From Yersinia entomophaga (GTDB lineage: Bacteria > Pseudomonadota > Gammaproteobacteria > Enterobacterales > Enterobacteriaceae): 64,000 bases of DNA. Positions 32,501 to 46,339 of the stretch are shown piece by piece. The stretch covers positions 2,730,644-2,794,643 of the forward strand of contig NZ_CP010029.1 in NCBI RefSeq assembly GCF_001656035.1. The letters are read 5' to 3'. Below the pieces are notes generated by a model. That model worked only from the letters and a program-made list of their open reading frames with translations. It made no database searches and was not told where the DNA came from. The translations under genes were made by a program, and so were the position numbers. Each line of letters begins with the position of its first letter. Positions within the stretch are counted from its first letter, which is position 1.

Positions 32501-33871
32501 TCAGCTTTTTTTGACCGGACGCTTCCAGCCTTGGATATTGACCTGCTTAACGCGGCTCAATACCAGCTCATTTTCAGCCACGTTACGGGTGACAGTAGTA
32601 CCAGCGCCGATAGTGGCACCTTTTTCGACGGTAACAGGGGCTACCAGTTGGGTATCAGAACCAACGAAGACATCATCGCCAATAATGGTTTTAAACTTGT
32701 TCTTACCATCATAGTTGCAGGTGATGGTTCCTGCGCCGATATTCACATCTGCGCCGATTTCAGCATCGCCTAAATAAGACAGGTGGCCAGCTTTAGAGCC
32801 TTTACCCAAACGCGTTTTCTTCAGTTCGACGAAGTTGCCCACGTGAGCCCCCTCAGCCAGCTCAGCGCCAGGACGAAGACGGGCAAACGGCCCAACGGTA
32901 CAGGCGTTATCCAAACGAGCATCTTCCAGCACGCTGTAAGGACTGATTTCGCAATCATCGCCAATCACGCAATTTTTCAACACACAGCCGCTGCCGATGC
33001 GAACCCGATTGCCTAACGTCACTTTGCCTTCGATGATAACGTTGGTGTCGATGGTGATATCACGGCCATGAGTTAACTCACCGCGCAGATCAAAGCGAGC
33101 AGGATCTAACAGCATTACGCCCGCCAGCAGCAGTTTTTCCGCTTGTTCAGACTGGAAATCACGTTCCAAAGCAGCCAATTGCAGACGGTTATTAACGCCT
33201 TCAACTTCACTTAGGCGGGAAGGATGTACGGCTTCAATCTTTTTACCGTCAGCATGTGCCAGAGCGATAATATCGGTGATGTAAAACTCACCCTGCGCGT
33301 TGTTGTTATCCAGCATAGACAACCAGCGCTTCAGATCGCGCCCGTTAGCCACCAGAATACCCGTGTTAACTTCGTTAATATCACGCTGGGCTTCGCTGGC
33401 ATCTTTATGCTCAACGATACCGACCACTTCGCCGTTTTCACGCACGATACGGCCATAACCGGTTGGATCGTCCAACTTAACCGTCAGTAGCCCGATACCG
33501 CCTTCTGGTTTAGCCGCAACCAAACGCTGCAAGGTATCCACAGAGATCAGTGGTACATCGCCATACAGCATCAAAATATCTTCATCATCAGAGAAATGAG
33601 GCGCAGCCTGCTGCATCGCATGGCCCGTACCCAGTTGCTCAGCCTGTAACACCCAGTTTAATGCCGGATCGCTCAGCGTCTTTTTCAGTAAATCGCCACC
33701 GTGACCATAAACCAGATGAACATTGCTGGAACCCAGCTTCATCGCAGCATCAATAACATGCTGAACCATAGGCTTGCCGGCCAATGGATGTAATACCTTG
33801 GGAAGGTCGGAATACATGCGCGTTCCCTTGCCTGCGGCAAGAATAACTACGCTCATTGTGCTGTTAGACAT
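32501..33871 (-). CDS. glmU: Bifunctional UDP-GlcNAc pyrophosphorylase / GlcN-1-P acetyltransferase GlmU
   Basis: The 456-residue enzyme catalyses the last two steps to UDP-GlcNAc. The uridyltransferase motif [18 protein letters not shown] lies at the N-terminus. The C-terminal left-handed beta-helix contains hexapeptide repeats (for example [19 protein letters not shown]) and the acetyl-CoA site. The ATG at 33871 (MSNSTMSVV) is preferred over an in-frame TTG at 33877. It is co-oriented with glmS, 196 bases upstream. Confidence 0.97.
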   Translation of the reverse strand: MSNSTMSVVILAAGKGTRMYSDLPKVLHPLAGKPMVQHVIDAAMKLGSSNVHLVYGHGGDLLKKTLSDPALNWVLQAEQLGTGHAMQQAAPHFSDDEDILMLYGDVPLISVDTLQRLVAAKPEGGIGLLTVKLDDPTGYGRIVRENGEVVGIVEHKDASEAQRDINEVNTGILVANGRDLKRWLSMLDNNNAQGEFYITDIIALAHADGKKIEAVHPSRLSEVEGVNNRLQLAALERDFQSEQAEKLLLAGVMLLDPARFDLRGELTHGRDITIDTNVIIEGKVTLGNRVRIGSGCVLKNCVIGDDCEISPYSVLEDARLDNACTVGPFARLRPGAELAEGAHVGNFVELKKTRLGKGSKAGHLSYLGDAEIGADVNIGAGTITCNYDGKNKFKTIIGDDVFVGSDTQLVAPVTVEKGATIGAGTTVTRNVAENELVLSRVKQVNIQGWKRPVKKS

Positions 33872-34442
33872 AAGCAACCTGATAACTCCAATTGAATTGA
33901 CGGAAGTAAACCCGTTTACCGATAAAATTACTACATATTTCTCAGCGAAAAACGCCGCAAACCCGCACCGTTAAAGGATTGTTTCACTTAGCGAAAATCC
34001 AAAAAAAAAGCGAGAGATACTGTCTGCGATCGACGACGTTTTACCACTTTTATCGGCTGAGAAAACCTAACTCTATCGCGCAATAAAACACTTATTTTAC
34101 GGCAAGAAACAAGATAATTCAGAAAGAAAACGCCTTCCTCATAATCAACTCTCGCCGAAATAAGACATCCCCCCAAAGGCTAACGATGCTTTTGCATCGA
34201 AACATCATTACCGACTTTATATATCCGATAATAGTTATACGGATCGCACCTTATTAAGTAAGGTTTAACAATCTTAAAAACACAATGAAATGACCGATTG
34301 AATAGGAAAAACCGAGAGGCGAGATCGAAGAATAAAGAGAATCATGGGATTCGCAGAAAAGAAAAATGCCAGTCAGCTTGCGCTAACTGGCACCTTATTA
34401 CTCTATCAGTCAGGCCGCTTTAGGCAACCTGACTCGATAAAG
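33872..34442. other. atpC-glmU intergenic region
   Basis: This 571-base gap holds the atp operon terminator (34362-34392), a second hairpin just after atpC (34414-34438, arms GTCAGG/CCTGAC) and a small inverted repeat CGATGC/GCATCG (34184-34199). The glmU promoter should lie here. I see no gene; a 62-codon minus-strand frame (33988-34176) has no support. Confidence 0.6.
34362..34392 (-). terminator. Terminator of the atp operon
   Basis: A 7-bp stem TGCCAGT/ACTGGCA is followed by TTTTT on the minus strand, about 50 bases after the atpC stop. Confidence 0.85.
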
Positions 34443-34865
34443 TTACATCGCTTTACGGGTCAGTTCGATTACGCGTAATTTCGCAATCGCCTTCGCCAGT
34501 TCAGCGGATGCCTGAGCATAGTCGACATCACCGTGGGAATTGTTGATATGGGCTTCGGCTTTGCGCTTAGATTCCAGCGCCTTAGCTTCGTCCAGATCGG
34601 TTCCGCGAATAGCAGTGTCAGCCAATACGATCACAACGCTCGGTTGCACCTCAAGGATGCCGCCAGAAAGATAGATAAACTCTTCCTCACCGAACTGTTT
34701 AACAATACGTATCATGCCAGGCTTAATGGCAGTGAGCAGCGGGGCATGGCCAGGGAAAATACCCAGCTCACCTTCACTACCCGTCACCTGAATCTTTTGC
34801 ACTACGCCTGAGAACATTTTCTTCTCGGCGCTCACAACGTCCAGATGGTAAGTCATTGCAGCCAT
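34443..34865 (-). CDS. atpC: ATP synthase F1 subunit epsilon
   Basis: The 140-residue subunit has an N-terminal beta-barrel ([32 protein letters not shown]) and a C-terminal helical hairpin that can inhibit ATP hydrolysis. It is the last gene of the operon, 21 bases after atpD; GGAGGG precedes the ATG at 34865. Confidence 0.97.
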   Translation of the reverse strand: MAAMTYHLDVVSAEKKMFSGVVQKIQVTGSEGELGIFPGHAPLLTAIKPGMIRIVKQFGEEEFIYLSGGILEVQPSVVIVLADTAIRGTDLDEAKALESKRKAEAHINNSHGDVDYAQASAELAKAIAKLRVIELTRKAM

Positions 34866-34886
34866 GTCACCCTCCAGTCAACAGCG

Positions 34887-36299
<1,413 letters not shown>

Positions 36300-36426
36300 T
36301 CATACTTCACATTGCTGACGCGTTGGCTGTCTTCTTTCACTCCCGCTGCTTACTTCAAGTAAACACCCGGAGGCTCGCTCAGTTGCCGCCTTCCCGCAAT
36401 ATGAACTATTTGGGGTAATAGCCTGG

Positions 36427-37290
36427 TTAAACCGCGGAGGCTCCCCCGACGATCTCGGTGAGTTCCTGAGTGATGCTGGCCTGACGAGCCTTGTTGTAAA
36501 CCAACTGCAGCTCTTTGATCAGGCTACCGCCGTTATCGGTGGCGGCTTTCATCGCTACCATTCGCGCGGCCTGTTCGCTGGCCAGGTTTTCAACGACGCC
36601 CTGATAAACCTGTGATTCCACATAGCGACGCAGGAGGGTATCCAGCAACGCTTTAGGATCGGGTTCATACAGGTAATCCCAGGATTTCTTCTTCAGCTCG
36701 CCGTCTTCCGCAGGCGGAAGAGGTAACAGCTGCATGATCCGTGGTTCCTGAGACATTGTGTTGATAAACTTGTTATTTACTACATACAGTTTGTCCAGGC
36801 GGCCTTCATCGTAGGCTTGTAGCATCACTTTCACCGGCCCGATCAGTTCTGACAGAGAAGGGTTATCCCCCATGCCAGTAACCTGAGCAACAATATTGCC
36901 GCCCACGGAACCGAAGAAAGATGCCGCTTTGGAACCAATCAGGGCAAGATCGCACTCAACGCCTTTCTCGGACCAAGCTTTCATCTCAGCCAACAGTTTT
37001 TTGAACAGGTTAATGTTCAAACCACCACATAGACCACGGTCTGTAGAAACCACCAGATACCCGACGCGTTTCACTTCACGTTCGTCCAGGTAGGGGTGTT
37101 TGTATTCCAGATTACCTAACGCGAGGTGACCAATCACACTGCGCATCGTTTCTGCATAAGGACGGCTGGCCGCCATGCGTTCCTGCGATTTACGCATTTT
37201 GGAGGCGGCGACCATCTCCATGGCTTTGGTGATCTTTTGCGTGTTTTGCACGCTGGCGATCTTGGAACGTATCTCTTTTGCGCCGGCCAT
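36427..37290 (-). CDS. atpG: ATP synthase F1 subunit gamma
   Basis: The central shaft protein has 287 residues, as in E. coli. The conserved N-terminal coil ([21 protein letters not shown]) and C-terminal coil ([13 protein letters not shown]) form the rotating coiled coil inside alpha3beta3. It follows atpA by 61 bases. Confidence 0.98.
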   Translation of the reverse strand: MAGAKEIRSKIASVQNTQKITKAMEMVAASKMRKSQERMAASRPYAETMRSVIGHLALGNLEYKHPYLDEREVKRVGYLVVSTDRGLCGGLNINLFKKLLAEMKAWSEKGVECDLALIGSKAASFFGSVGGNIVAQVTGMGDNPSLSELIGPVKVMLQAYDEGRLDKLYVVNNKFINTMSQEPRIMQLLPLPPAEDGELKKKSWDYLYEPDPKALLDTLLRRYVESQVYQGVVENLASEQAARMVAMKAATDNGGSLIKELQLVYNKARQASITQELTEIVGGASAV

Positions 37291-37351
37291 TTCTGCTTCT
37301 CCTCATTGCCAGACGGCCTGCTTTCCTAACGAAAAGCAGGACCGAATAGCG

Positions 37352-38893
37352 TTACCAGGACTGGGTTGCCTTGAATGTGTCGAGGATGCCTTTCAGCTTG
37401 GCCTCGATCTCATCGTTATACGCGCCAGTTTGGTTGATTTGTTGCAGAAGCTCAGCGTGCTCACGGTCAGCAAAAGCTAACAGCGCAGCTTCAAAGCTAC
37501 CCACCTTCGCCAGCTCGATATCACCCAGATAACCACGTTCAGCTGCGAACAGAACCAGAGACTGCTGTGCGACAGACATCGGCGCATACTGTTTCTGTTT
37601 CAGAAGCTCGGTCACTTTCTGACCGTGGCTCAGCTGTTTACGTGTTGCATCATCCAGATCGGATGCGAACTGGGAGAACGCGGCAAGTTCACGATACTGT
37701 GCCAGAGCGGTACGGATACCACCGGACAGTTTTTTCATGATCTTGGTCTGCGCTGCACCACCCACACGAGATACGGAGATACCTGGGTTTACCGCAGGAC
37801 GAATACCGGCGTTAAACAGGCTGGATTCCAGGAAGATCTGACCATCGGTAATCGAAATTACGTTGGTCGGAACGAACGCGGAAACGTCACCTGCTTGCGT
37901 TTCGATGATCGGCAGAGCGGTCAAAGAACCGGTTTTACCTTTCACTTCACCCTTGGTGAATGCTTCAACGTAGTCCGCGTTGACACGCGCAGCACGTTCC
38001 AGCAAACGGGAGTGGAGGTAGAATACGTCGCCAGGATAAGCTTCACGGCCTGGTGGACGACGAAGCAGCAAGGAGATTTGACGATATGCAACGGCCTGTT
38101 TGGACAGGTCATCATAAATAATCAGCGCATCTTCACCGCGATCGCGGAAATATTCACCCATGGCACAACCGGAGTAAGGTGCCAGGTATTGCAATGCTGC
38201 AGATTCAGACGCGGTAGCAACAACCACAATGGTGTTAGCCAAAGCGCCGTGTTCTTCCAGTTTGCGCACTACGTTTGCAACAGTAGAGGCTTTCTGGCCG
38301 ATAGCAACATACACACATTTGATGCCGGAATCGCGCTGGTTAATGATCGCATCAATCGCCAGAGCAGTTTTACCGGTTTGACGGTCACCGATGATCAATT
38401 CACGCTGACCACGACCAATTGGAATCATGGCATCAACGGATTTATAACCAGTCTGAACGGGTTCATCAACGGATTGACGTTCGATAACGCCAGGTGCAAT
38501 AGCTTCAACGGCTGAGAAGCCGTCGTTTTCTACCGGACCTTTACCATCAATAGGTTCACCCAGAGTATTGACAACGCGACCCAACAGGCCACGACCGACA
38601 GGAACTTCCAGGATACGGCCAGTACATTTAACCTTCATGCCTTCAGCAAGATCGGCGTACGGACCCATAACGACTGCACCAACGGAGTCTCGCTCCAGGT
38701 TCAGTGCGATAGCGTAACGGTTGCCTGGCAATGCGATCATCTCGCCTTGCATAACTTCAGCCAAACCGTGCACGCGGATGATCCCGTCGCTGACGGAAAC
38801 AATAGTACCTTCATTGTGAGCTTCGCTCACCACATTGAACTGAGCAATGCGCTGCTTGATCAGTTCGCTGATTTCGGTGGAATTCAGTTGCAT
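37352..38893 (-). CDS. atpA: ATP synthase F1 subunit alpha
   Basis: The 513-residue protein has Walker A GDRQTGKT and the nucleotide-binding [17 protein letters not shown], with the conserved arginine finger region SRVGGAAQ. It forms the non-catalytic nucleotide sites alternating with beta. It follows atpH by 14 bases. Confidence 0.98.
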   Translation of the reverse strand: MQLNSTEISELIKQRIAQFNVVSEAHNEGTIVSVSDGIIRVHGLAEVMQGEMIALPGNRYAIALNLERDSVGAVVMGPYADLAEGMKVKCTGRILEVPVGRGLLGRVVNTLGEPIDGKGPVENDGFSAVEAIAPGVIERQSVDEPVQTGYKSVDAMIPIGRGQRELIIGDRQTGKTALAIDAIINQRDSGIKCVYVAIGQKASTVANVVRKLEEHGALANTIVVVATASESAALQYLAPYSGCAMGEYFRDRGEDALIIYDDLSKQAVAYRQISLLLRRPPGREAYPGDVFYLHSRLLERAARVNADYVEAFTKGEVKGKTGSLTALPIIETQAGDVSAFVPTNVISITDGQIFLESSLFNAGIRPAVNPGISVSRVGGAAQTKIMKKLSGGIRTALAQYRELAAFSQFASDLDDATRKQLSHGQKVTELLKQKQYAPMSVAQQSLVLFAAERGYLGDIELAKVGSFEAALLAFADREHAELLQQINQTGAYNDEIEAKLKGILDTFKATQSW

Positions 38894-38907
38894 ATGCTCC
38901 AGTCCCC

Positions 38908-39441
38908 TTAAGACTGCAAGACGTCTGCCAGGCGTTCAAGACGACCGCGAACGCTGCCATCTATCACCATATCGCCTGCGCGTATTACGACGCCGGCCAT
39001 TACAGACTTATCAATTTTGCAATTCAGCTTAACTTTGCGTGACAGACGTTTTTCCATCGCAGCGGCAATCTTAGCCTGCTGTTCGTCACTCAGTGCACTC
39101 GCAGAGGACACTTCAACGTCGACGGTAGACTCTAACGAGGCACGCAGTTGAATAAACTGCTGCAGCACCTCAGGAAGAACCAGTAAACGGCCATTCTCCG
39201 CCATAACTCGGATAAAGTTCTGTGCGGGCACATCGAGTTGATCACCACAAACGGCAATAAACGTTTTCGACATTGATTCAGGTGCAACTGCACCTGAAAG
39301 CAATTCGGCAATCTGTTCATTGCGCGTTACCTGAGCGGTAAACGCCAGCATTTCCTGCCAATGTTCAACCGCCTGGTGCTCAACAGCAAAGTCAAAAGCT
39401 GCTTTGGCGTAGGGGCGAGCTACAGTTACAAATTCAGACAT
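38908..39441 (-). CDS. atpH: ATP synthase F1 subunit delta
   Basis: The 177-residue subunit links the top of F1 to the peripheral stalk. The N-terminal helical domain begins [16 protein letters not shown] and the C-terminal motif is [23 protein letters not shown]. It lies between atpF and atpA. Confidence 0.97.
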   Translation of the reverse strand: MSEFVTVARPYAKAAFDFAVEHQAVEHWQEMLAFTAQVTRNEQIAELLSGAVAPESMSKTFIAVCGDQLDVPAQNFIRVMAENGRLLVLPEVLQQFIQLRASLESTVDVEVSSASALSDEQQAKIAAAMEKRLSRKVKLNCKIDKSVMAGVVIRAGDMVIDGSVRGRLERLADVLQS

Positions 39442-39455
39442 CAGCCCCTCCCTCC

Positions 39456-39926
39456 TTACAGTTCAGCGACCAGTTTATCAACGATGTCGCTGTTAGCAGC
39501 TTCATCCACGGAACGTTCGATGATCTTCTCGGCGCCAGCTATTGCCAACATCGCGACTTGCTTACGCAACTCTTCACGAGCGCGCTTACGTTCGGCGTCG
39601 ATCTCTGCCTGCGCTTGCGCCACGATTTTGTTACGTTCCTGTTCAGCTTCAGTTTTAGCTTCATCAAGGATCTGAGCTTTGCGTTTAGACGCCTGCTCGA
39701 TGATCACCTGAGCTTCTGCTTTCGCTTTCTTCAGTTGGTCGGTCGCATTGGCTTGCGCTAAGTCCAAATCTTTTTTGGCACGCTCTGCAGAAGAGAGACC
39801 GTCAGCAATTTCTTTTTGACGCTTCTCGATGGCAGCCATAATTGGCGGCCATACGTACTTCATACAAAAGATGACAAACAGGACAAACGCGATGGCCTGG
39901 CCGAGGATTGTTGCGTTAAGATTCAC
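39456..39926 (-). CDS. atpF: ATP synthase Fo subunit b
   Basis: The 156-residue protein has one N-terminal membrane helix ([20 protein letters not shown]) and a long charged Ala/Lys/Glu-rich coiled coil. It forms the dimeric peripheral stalk holding F1 stationary. Confidence 0.97.
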   Translation of the reverse strand: MNLNATILGQAIAFVLFVIFCMKYVWPPIMAAIEKRQKEIADGLSSAERAKKDLDLAQANATDQLKKAKAEAQVIIEQASKRKAQILDEAKTEAEQERNKIVAQAQAEIDAERKRAREELRKQVAMLAIAGAEKIIERSVDEAANSDIVDKLVAEL

Positions 39927-39988
39927 AGCACAATGCCTCTTTCAAAGTTAATAGTTTGGTGTAGTTTCACAGTAGAGAAAATCTCTAC

Positions 39989-40240
<252 letters not shown>

Positions 40241-40276
40241 TTATTTCAGTTAAAACGCAGTAGTGTTATAAGAAAA

Positions 40277-41119
<843 letters not shown>

Positions 41120-41141
41120 TTAGTTAAATACGATAACTGTT

Positions 41142-41525
41142 TTAAGTACGGTAACCGCTAATTACGGCCGGTGCCAATATCTGCACAATCAGCACCGATA
41201 AATAGGTTAAACCGAGTGGGACAAACGCCGCTTTAAACAGCCCCAAAGCCACAATCAGTAAAATTATCGTAATGATAACTTTTAACCCTTCGCCAATGGC
41301 AAACGTCCAAGCAACACGACCCGGAGCCGCTGTTTTTGCCTGATGGCGGCAAGCAAACAGCATGAACATGGCATTTGGCAACCAGGCCGCCAAACCCCCT
41401 GCGAATGCAGAAGCACTCCATTCCAAGCCTTTCAAACCGAAAGCAGCGCTGAGAACAACAAAAGTCATTAACTGCAAAAACAGCAACTTTCGCGCAATTT
41501 TCCCGTTGTAAAGGGATACAGGCAT
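41142..41525 (-). CDS. atpI: ATP synthase accessory protein AtpI
   Basis: The 127-residue membrane protein with four predicted helices matches E. coli AtpI (RKLLFLQL, GGLAAWLPNAMFM, GRVAWTFAIGEGLK). It is thought to help c-ring assembly or Mg2+ supply. The ATG at 41525 (MPVSLYNG) matches the family start and has GGGAGAGAA upstream; the frame stays open 31 codons further but without similarity. Confidence 0.93.
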   Translation of the reverse strand: MPVSLYNGKIARKLLFLQLMTFVVLSAAFGLKGLEWSASAFAGGLAAWLPNAMFMLFACRHQAKTAAPGRVAWTFAIGEGLKVIITIILLIVALGLFKAAFVPLGLTYLSVLIVQILAPAVISGYRT

Positions 41526-42166
41526 GACGTTTGTTCTCTCCCTACCCCTCGATGGGTATACTGAGTGACGTATAAAACTGCCTTTGCCCCAGAGAGTCAA
41601 GCAGCAAAAAACGAGCAAATTATACGGTGCACACCAACGAATTCAATCGATAAGTAGCGAAAAGGTGAACAATTATTTAAATTTTCTTCTTTCGGACTCT
41701 TTTCACAAGAAATCCCTCGGAATAAATCTCACATTATTTTGTCTGACTATTCCACTGGCTCTCAATAAAGCGTGCTGTTGCTCACAGAACTTAATATTAT
41801 CTATTTATATCGAGAACGCTTTTCTTTGTCTTTAACCAAAAGAGCCATTAAATACATATATAAATCAAAGAATTGAATTTAAACACACCGTAAACATCTT
41901 ATCTACCGAACCAAAACCTTCTGTTGACATTTTCGATAATAATATTGCAACAAGTTAAACACATAAAAACGAAGAATAATGAATCAAAGTAGTTTCATTC
42001 GTGATTATATCCCTGCGTCCAACCTGATATGTCAATTCCCGGATACATTCTTGTAATAATCAGGTGAATATTTACACATCCACCGAATTAATTAACTCAG
42101 ACAATTAACCCGGGTGAAATACCTAATTCCGAAAAACTTTATTGCTTTTTTTGATAAATAACAAAC
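41526..42166. other. rsmG-atpI intergenic region
   Basis: This 641-base stretch becomes very AT-rich beyond 41650. It carries a predicted atp promoter (41619-41646) and a second weaker pair closer to atpI. No gene is seen, and I find nothing else that stands out. Confidence 0.6.
41619..41646 (-). promoter_or_regulatory. Predicted promoter of the atp operon
   Basis: On the minus strand a perfect -10 TATAAT (41619-41624) and a -35-like TTGAAT (41641-41646) are 16 bases apart, about 95 bases upstream of atpI. Confidence 0.6.
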
Positions 42167-42790
42167 TTAGTTTGGTTTAAGGATAACCAAATGCCGTTCG
42201 CCATCTAACTCAGGAACCTGTAGTCGAATCACAGACTCCAATTCAATACCTTGTGGCAAAGTCGATAATTCATCATCAGGGCGTACGCCTTTCAGCGCGT
42301 AAAAACGCCCTTCAGGCCTGGCTGGCAGGTGATGGCACCAAGACAGCATATCGTCCAAAGAAGCAAACGCACGGCTTATCACGCCATCAAACCCAGGTTG
42401 GCCGCTAAAGTCTTCCACACGGCTCTGCACAGGCTCGATATTAGTCAACCCCAACTCATGTTGTACCTGACGCAAAAAGCGCACACGCTTTCCGAGGCTG
42501 TCTAGCAGAGTGAAATGTGAATCAGGGCGCACGATAGCCAGAGGAATGCCAGGTAAGCCCGGCCCGGTTCCAACATCGATAAACCGCTGACCTTGCAAAT
42601 GAGGGTTAACCACAATGCTATCCAGGATATGGCGAACCAGCATTTGTTCAGGGTCGCGGACAGAAGTCAGGTTATAAGCCTTGTTCCACTTGTGCAATAG
42701 CTCAACATAGCCAATAAGCTGCTGTTTTTGTTGATCGGGTAACGAAATTCCCGCGCTTTTAAGCAAGGATTCTAATTTTTTTTGCACCAC
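42167..42790 (-). CDS. rsmG: 16S rRNA (guanine527-N7)-methyltransferase RsmG
   Basis: The 207-residue protein has the SAM-binding motif [18 protein letters not shown] and the conserved ISRAFASL segment. It methylates G527 of 16S rRNA; loss gives low-level streptomycin resistance. Two adjacent GTG codons (42790 and 42787) could start it, with AGAGGA just upstream; the second has the better spacing. It lies downstream of mnmG, as in E. coli. Confidence 0.96.
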   Translation of the reverse strand: MVQKKLESLLKSAGISLPDQQKQQLIGYVELLHKWNKAYNLTSVRDPEQMLVRHILDSIVVNPHLQGQRFIDVGTGPGLPGIPLAIVRPDSHFTLLDSLGKRVRFLRQVQHELGLTNIEPVQSRVEDFSGQPGFDGVISRAFASLDDMLSWCHHLPARPEGRFYALKGVRPDDELSTLPQGIELESVIRLQVPELDGERHLVILKPN

Positions 42791-42849
42791 AATTTCCTCT
42801 GGCCATAAGCGGCGTAGCCAGCGTTAATAAGTCATCGAAAAAGAGATTT

Positions 42850-42894
42850 GCCTGCGTTAGCAGGCGGTCGCTGGTGCGCTAAGTCTAGCGCACC
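42850..42894 (-). terminator. Double hairpin between mnmG and rsmG
   Basis: GGTGCGCTA/TAGCGCACC (42873-42894) and GCCTGC/GCAGGC (42850-42865) follow the mnmG stop in series, the second followed by a T-rich run on the minus strand. They could terminate most mnmG transcripts or serve as a processing site. Confidence 0.6.
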
Positions 42895-42905
42895 GCAGAA
42901 TACAT

Positions 42906-44795
42906 TCAGGCACTACGACGAAGTAAGCCCTGTTTTTTCAACCAGACCAGCAAGATAGAGATTGCAGCTGGCGTAACGCCAGAAATACGCGATGCCTGGC
43001 CGATCGAGTTTGGTTTATGATCGTTCAGTTTTGCCGTGACTTCATTCGACAAACCTGAAACCTGACTGTAATCCAGATCCGCAGGCAGCAACGTGTTCTC
43101 ATTGCGCAGCTGGCGTTCGATTTCTTCCTGCTGACGGGCAATATAACCCTCGTATTTTACTTGAATTTCAACCTGATCCGCAGACTGAGGATCGCTCAAT
43201 GCTGGGCCGAATTTGTCCAGTGAAGTCAGCATGCGGTAATCGATTTCAGGGCGTCGTAACAACTCTTCGCCGTTGGCTTCTTTGGACAAAGGCGCTTTGA
43301 GCAACGCGTTGATTTGCTCGATGTTCTCTGAGTTCGGATGCACCATGATATCGCGCAGACGCTGGCGTTCTCTCTCGATTTGCTCGATTTTCTGGCTGTA
43401 ATGAGCCCAGCGAGCGTCATCGACTAAACCAAGCTTACGTCCAGTTTCAGTCAGACGCAGATCGGCATTGTCTTCACGTAACATCAAGCGGTATTCAGCC
43501 CGAGAGGTAAACATGCGATAGGGTTCTTTGGTGCCCAAAGTGCTCAAATCGTCTACCAGCACACCGAGGTAGGCTTCATCACGGCGCGGTGACCAGCCTT
43601 CGTCTTCGTTGGCAAAGCGACCTGCGTTGAGGCCAGCAAGCAAGCCTTGAGCCGCCGCTTCTTCGTAACCGGTGGTGCCGTTGATTTGCCCTGCAAAGAA
43701 CAGCCCCTGAATATATTTACTTTCCAGAGTCGGCTTCAAATCACGTGGATCGAAGAAATCATACTCAATAGCGTAACCAGGACGAATGATTCTTGCGTTT
43801 TCCATACCTTTCATCGAACGAACGATTTGCATCTGCACATCAAATGGCAAACTGGTGGAAATCCCATTTGGGTAAATTTCGTTACTGGTTAAGCCTTCTG
43901 GCTCAAGGAAAATCTGGTGCGCATTACGATCGGCGAAGCGCATGACTTTGTCTTCGATCGAGGGGCAATAGCGTGGGCCGATCCCTTCAATGATCCCAGC
44001 ATACATTGGGCTACGATCGAGGTTATTACGGATAACCTCATGGGTTTTTTCATTGGTGTAGGTGATATGGCAAGCCATTTGCTCAGGATGCTGTGAGGCA
44101 TTCCCGAGGAATGAAAATACCGGCACCGGATCGTCACCTAGCTGCGGTGTCAATTGGCTGAAATCGATAGTTCTGGCGTCAATTCGCGGTGGTGTACCGG
44201 TTTTCAGGCGATTCACTCTCAACGGCAGTTCACGCAAACGCTGTGATAGCGAGATCGATGGAGGATCGCCTGCACGGCCACCGCTGTAGTTTTCCAGCCC
44301 GATGTGAATCTTACCATCCAGGAAGGTCCCTACGGTCAGCACAACGGCTTTGGCGCGGAATTTAAGCCCCATCTGGGTGACAGCACCGACAACCCGATCG
44401 TTTTCCACAATTAGATCTTCGACAGGTTGCTGGAAGATCATCAAATTTGGCTGATTTTCCAATGCGGTACGCACCGCCTGACGGTAAAGTACCCGATCGG
44501 CCTGCGCACGAGTTGCCCTGACTGCGGGGCCTTTGCTCGCGTTTAGTATCCTAAACTGAATGCCCGCCTGGTCTGTTGCCATCGCCATCAACCCGCCGAG
44601 GGCATCGATTTCTTTTACCAGATGCCCCTTTCCAATACCGCCGATCGCTGGGTTGCAAGACATTTGCCCCAGTGTGTCGATATTGTGCGTCAGCAAGAGG
44701 GTCTGACGTCCCATGCGTGCCGCTGCCATTGCAGCCTCTGTGCCTGCATGACCACCACCGATGATGATGACGTCAAATTGATCTGGATAAAACAT
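42906..44795 (-). CDS. mnmG: tRNA uridine 5-carboxymethylaminomethyl modification enzyme MnmG (GidA)
   Basis: The 629-residue FAD enzyme works with MnmE on tRNA wobble uridines. The dinucleotide-binding motif [15 protein letters not shown] is at residues 8-22, [18 protein letters not shown] binds FAD/NADH, and the C-terminal helical domain ends with [11 protein letters not shown]. Its length equals E. coli MnmG. Transcription away from oriC is known to help origin opening in E. coli. Confidence 0.98.
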   Translation of the reverse strand: MFYPDQFDVIIIGGGHAGTEAAMAAARMGRQTLLLTHNIDTLGQMSCNPAIGGIGKGHLVKEIDALGGLMAMATDQAGIQFRILNASKGPAVRATRAQADRVLYRQAVRTALENQPNLMIFQQPVEDLIVENDRVVGAVTQMGLKFRAKAVVLTVGTFLDGKIHIGLENYSGGRAGDPPSISLSQRLRELPLRVNRLKTGTPPRIDARTIDFSQLTPQLGDDPVPVFSFLGNASQHPEQMACHITYTNEKTHEVIRNNLDRSPMYAGIIEGIGPRYCPSIEDKVMRFADRNAHQIFLEPEGLTSNEIYPNGISTSLPFDVQMQIVRSMKGMENARIIRPGYAIEYDFFDPRDLKPTLESKYIQGLFFAGQINGTTGYEEAAAQGLLAGLNAGRFANEDEGWSPRRDEAYLGVLVDDLSTLGTKEPYRMFTSRAEYRLMLREDNADLRLTETGRKLGLVDDARWAHYSQKIEQIERERQRLRDIMVHPNSENIEQINALLKAPLSKEANGEELLRRPEIDYRMLTSLDKFGPALSDPQSADQVEIQVKYEGYIARQQEEIERQLRNENTLLPADLDYSQVSGLSNEVTAKLNDHKPNSIGQASRISGVTPAAISILLVWLKKQGLLRRSA

Positions 44796-44904
44796 GGTAC
44801 TGCACCTCGCCGTTATGCGAATGATCGTTGGTTTGCCCTGGGGTGGGGGATTCTACTCAAGTTTAGACGATCGACCAAGTGCCTTGGGATCGCCCTTAAT
44901 TAAA

Positions 44905-45160
44905 AGAAGATCTTTTTATTTAAAGATCTCTTTATTAGATCTTCTATTAGGATCGCGATCATCTGTGGATAAGTGATTATTCACAAATAAGATCATGGGA
45001 TTAAGGAGGATCGTTTGCTGTGCATGATCGGTGATCCTATTGCGTATAAGCTGGGATCTAAATGCCATGTTATGCACAGGTCACAATACGTACGAAGGTT
45101 GTTATAGGGATAACTACCGGTTTTACCCTGCTTATAAGCATAGTTATCCACAATCGTTCG
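44905..45160. other. oriC: Chromosomal replication origin oriC
   Basis: The E. coli architecture is fully visible. Three AT-rich 13-mers occupy the left end: GATCTTTTTATTT (44909), GATCTCTTTATTA (44925) and GATCTTCTATTAG (44938). DnaA boxes follow: R1 TGTGGATAA (44964-44972), R2 TTATGCACA (45070-45078), R3 TAGGGATAA (45105-45113) and R4 TTATCCACA (45144-45152). There are 11 GATC Dam sites between 44909 and 45164 for SeqA control. It lies between mnmG and mioC, the conserved place. Confidence 0.97.
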
Positions 45161-45177
45161 CGTGATCTTTGAGCGAA

Positions 45178-45618
45178 TTAGAGTAAATTAATCCACTTTT
45201 TAACCCATTCCTCAGCTGGATCCTCAGGAATCTCATGTTGAGTGACGTCGATCTCGAGTATTTCACCGATCCGTTTAGCCCCTTTTGCGATCAACTGTTG
45301 ATCAAGAGAGCGGATCGCACCGCAAAAAGTGTCGTACTCGGAACTGCCAAGACCAACGGCTCCAAAGCGAACCTGAGATAAGTCGGGTTGTTGTTGCTCG
45401 ATTTGTTCAAGCAAAGGCTGAAGATTGTCTGGTAGATCACCCGCTCCATGAGTCGAGGTCACCACCAGCCACAGGCCTTGCGGCGTTAATTCATCTAATT
45501 CCGGGCCATGCAAAGTTTCAGTGGAGAAACCCGCTTCTTCCAGCTTCTCAGCCAAATGCTCAGCGACATACTCTGCGCTGCCAAGAGTGCTGCCACTGAT
45601 CAACGTAATATCAGCCAT
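45178..45618 (-). CDS. mioC: Flavodoxin-like protein MioC
   Basis: The 146-residue protein has the FMN phosphate loop SGSTLGSAEYVAEHL and the STHGAGDLPDN and GSSEYDTFCGAI loops of flavodoxins. It is needed for biotin synthase activity in E. coli. The ATG at 45618 matches the E. coli start; the open frame extends 23 codons upstream without similarity. Its transcription runs toward oriC, which starts 26 bases after its stop. Confidence 0.95.
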   Translation of the reverse strand: MADITLISGSTLGSAEYVAEHLAEKLEEAGFSTETLHGPELDELTPQGLWLVVTSTHGAGDLPDNLQPLLEQIEQQQPDLSQVRFGAVGLGSSEYDTFCGAIRSLDQQLIAKGAKRIGEILEIDVTQHEIPEDPAEEWVKKWINLL

Positions 45619-45678
45619 AAACAACCCAACCAAAGTAAAGAGGCGGTATTGTACTCTGTGAATCAGCTGGGATCTACC

Positions 45679-45687
45679 TGTGGACAA
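45679..45687 (-). promoter_or_regulatory. DnaA box upstream of mioC
   Basis: TTGTCCACA on the minus strand differs from the consensus at one base. E. coli has a DnaA box at the mioC promoter that represses it. Confidence 0.55.
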
Positions 45688-45709
45688 TATGGGTATAGTT
45701 ATTTCTTCA

Positions 45710-46171
45710 TTATGGCACGATGGTACGCATAATGGGGTTCTGTAGTGAAATTAACGTCTCGGTAGACTGGATCTCATCAATAGTCTGGATCTTGTTGATA
45801 AGTACCTGTTGCAGCGCATCAATGGATCGACACATGACTTTAATAAACACGCTGTAGTGCCCAGTGGTGTAATAGGCTTCTACGACCTCTTCCAGGCTCT
45901 CCAGTTTTTTCAGCGCTGAGGGGTAGTCTTTGGCACTTTTTAAAATAATGCCGATAAAACAACACACATCATATCCCAACCGTTTTGGGTCAACGTGAAC
46001 GCAAGCCGCGGTAATGATGCCCGCCTGCTTCATTTTCTCGACCCGAACATGAATAGTGCCTGGGCTAACGGCAAAGTTTTTGGCTAATTCGGCATAAGGT
46101 GTCCGTGCATTTTCCATTAATGCGTTCAGGATGCCGCGATCGAGATTATCGATCTGATATATTTCGCTCAT
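45710..46171 (-). CDS. asnC: Transcriptional regulator AsnC (Lrp/AsnC family)
   Basis: The 153-residue regulator has an N-terminal helix-turn-helix (TPYAELAKNFAVSPGTIHVRVEKM, residues about 24-48) and a C-terminal ligand-binding domain with the VVEAYYTTGHYSVFIKV core. In E. coli it activates asnA, with asparagine as antagonist, and represses itself. It is divergent from asnA across 168 bases, where its operator should lie. Confidence 0.97.
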   Translation of the reverse strand: MSEIYQIDNLDRGILNALMENARTPYAELAKNFAVSPGTIHVRVEKMKQAGIITAACVHVDPKRLGYDVCCFIGIILKSAKDYPSALKKLESLEEVVEAYYTTGHYSVFIKVMCRSIDALQQVLINKIQTIDEIQSTETLISLQNPIMRTIVP

Positions 46172-46339
46172 ATTTACCCCCTATTTTTATCGATAATGCG
46201 TATTTAACCGATAAAAAATGAATGATTAAAAGTGAAAAGGCAATATTAGTTATTGGATATTGAATTATAGGTCTGTTCTGTTGCTTAATCGATGTCAAGC
46301 CAAACGGCATCCTGATAATCAAGCATTGAGAAAACAGCC

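Noticed and set aside
33988..34176. 62-codon minus-strand frame in the atpC-glmU gap
   Set aside because: No ribosome-binding site, low complexity and no recognisable features.
37625..38515. 296-codon frame antisense to atpA
   Set aside because: It is a shadow of the codon pattern in a highly conserved gene. Similar antisense frames occur over gyrB and glmS.
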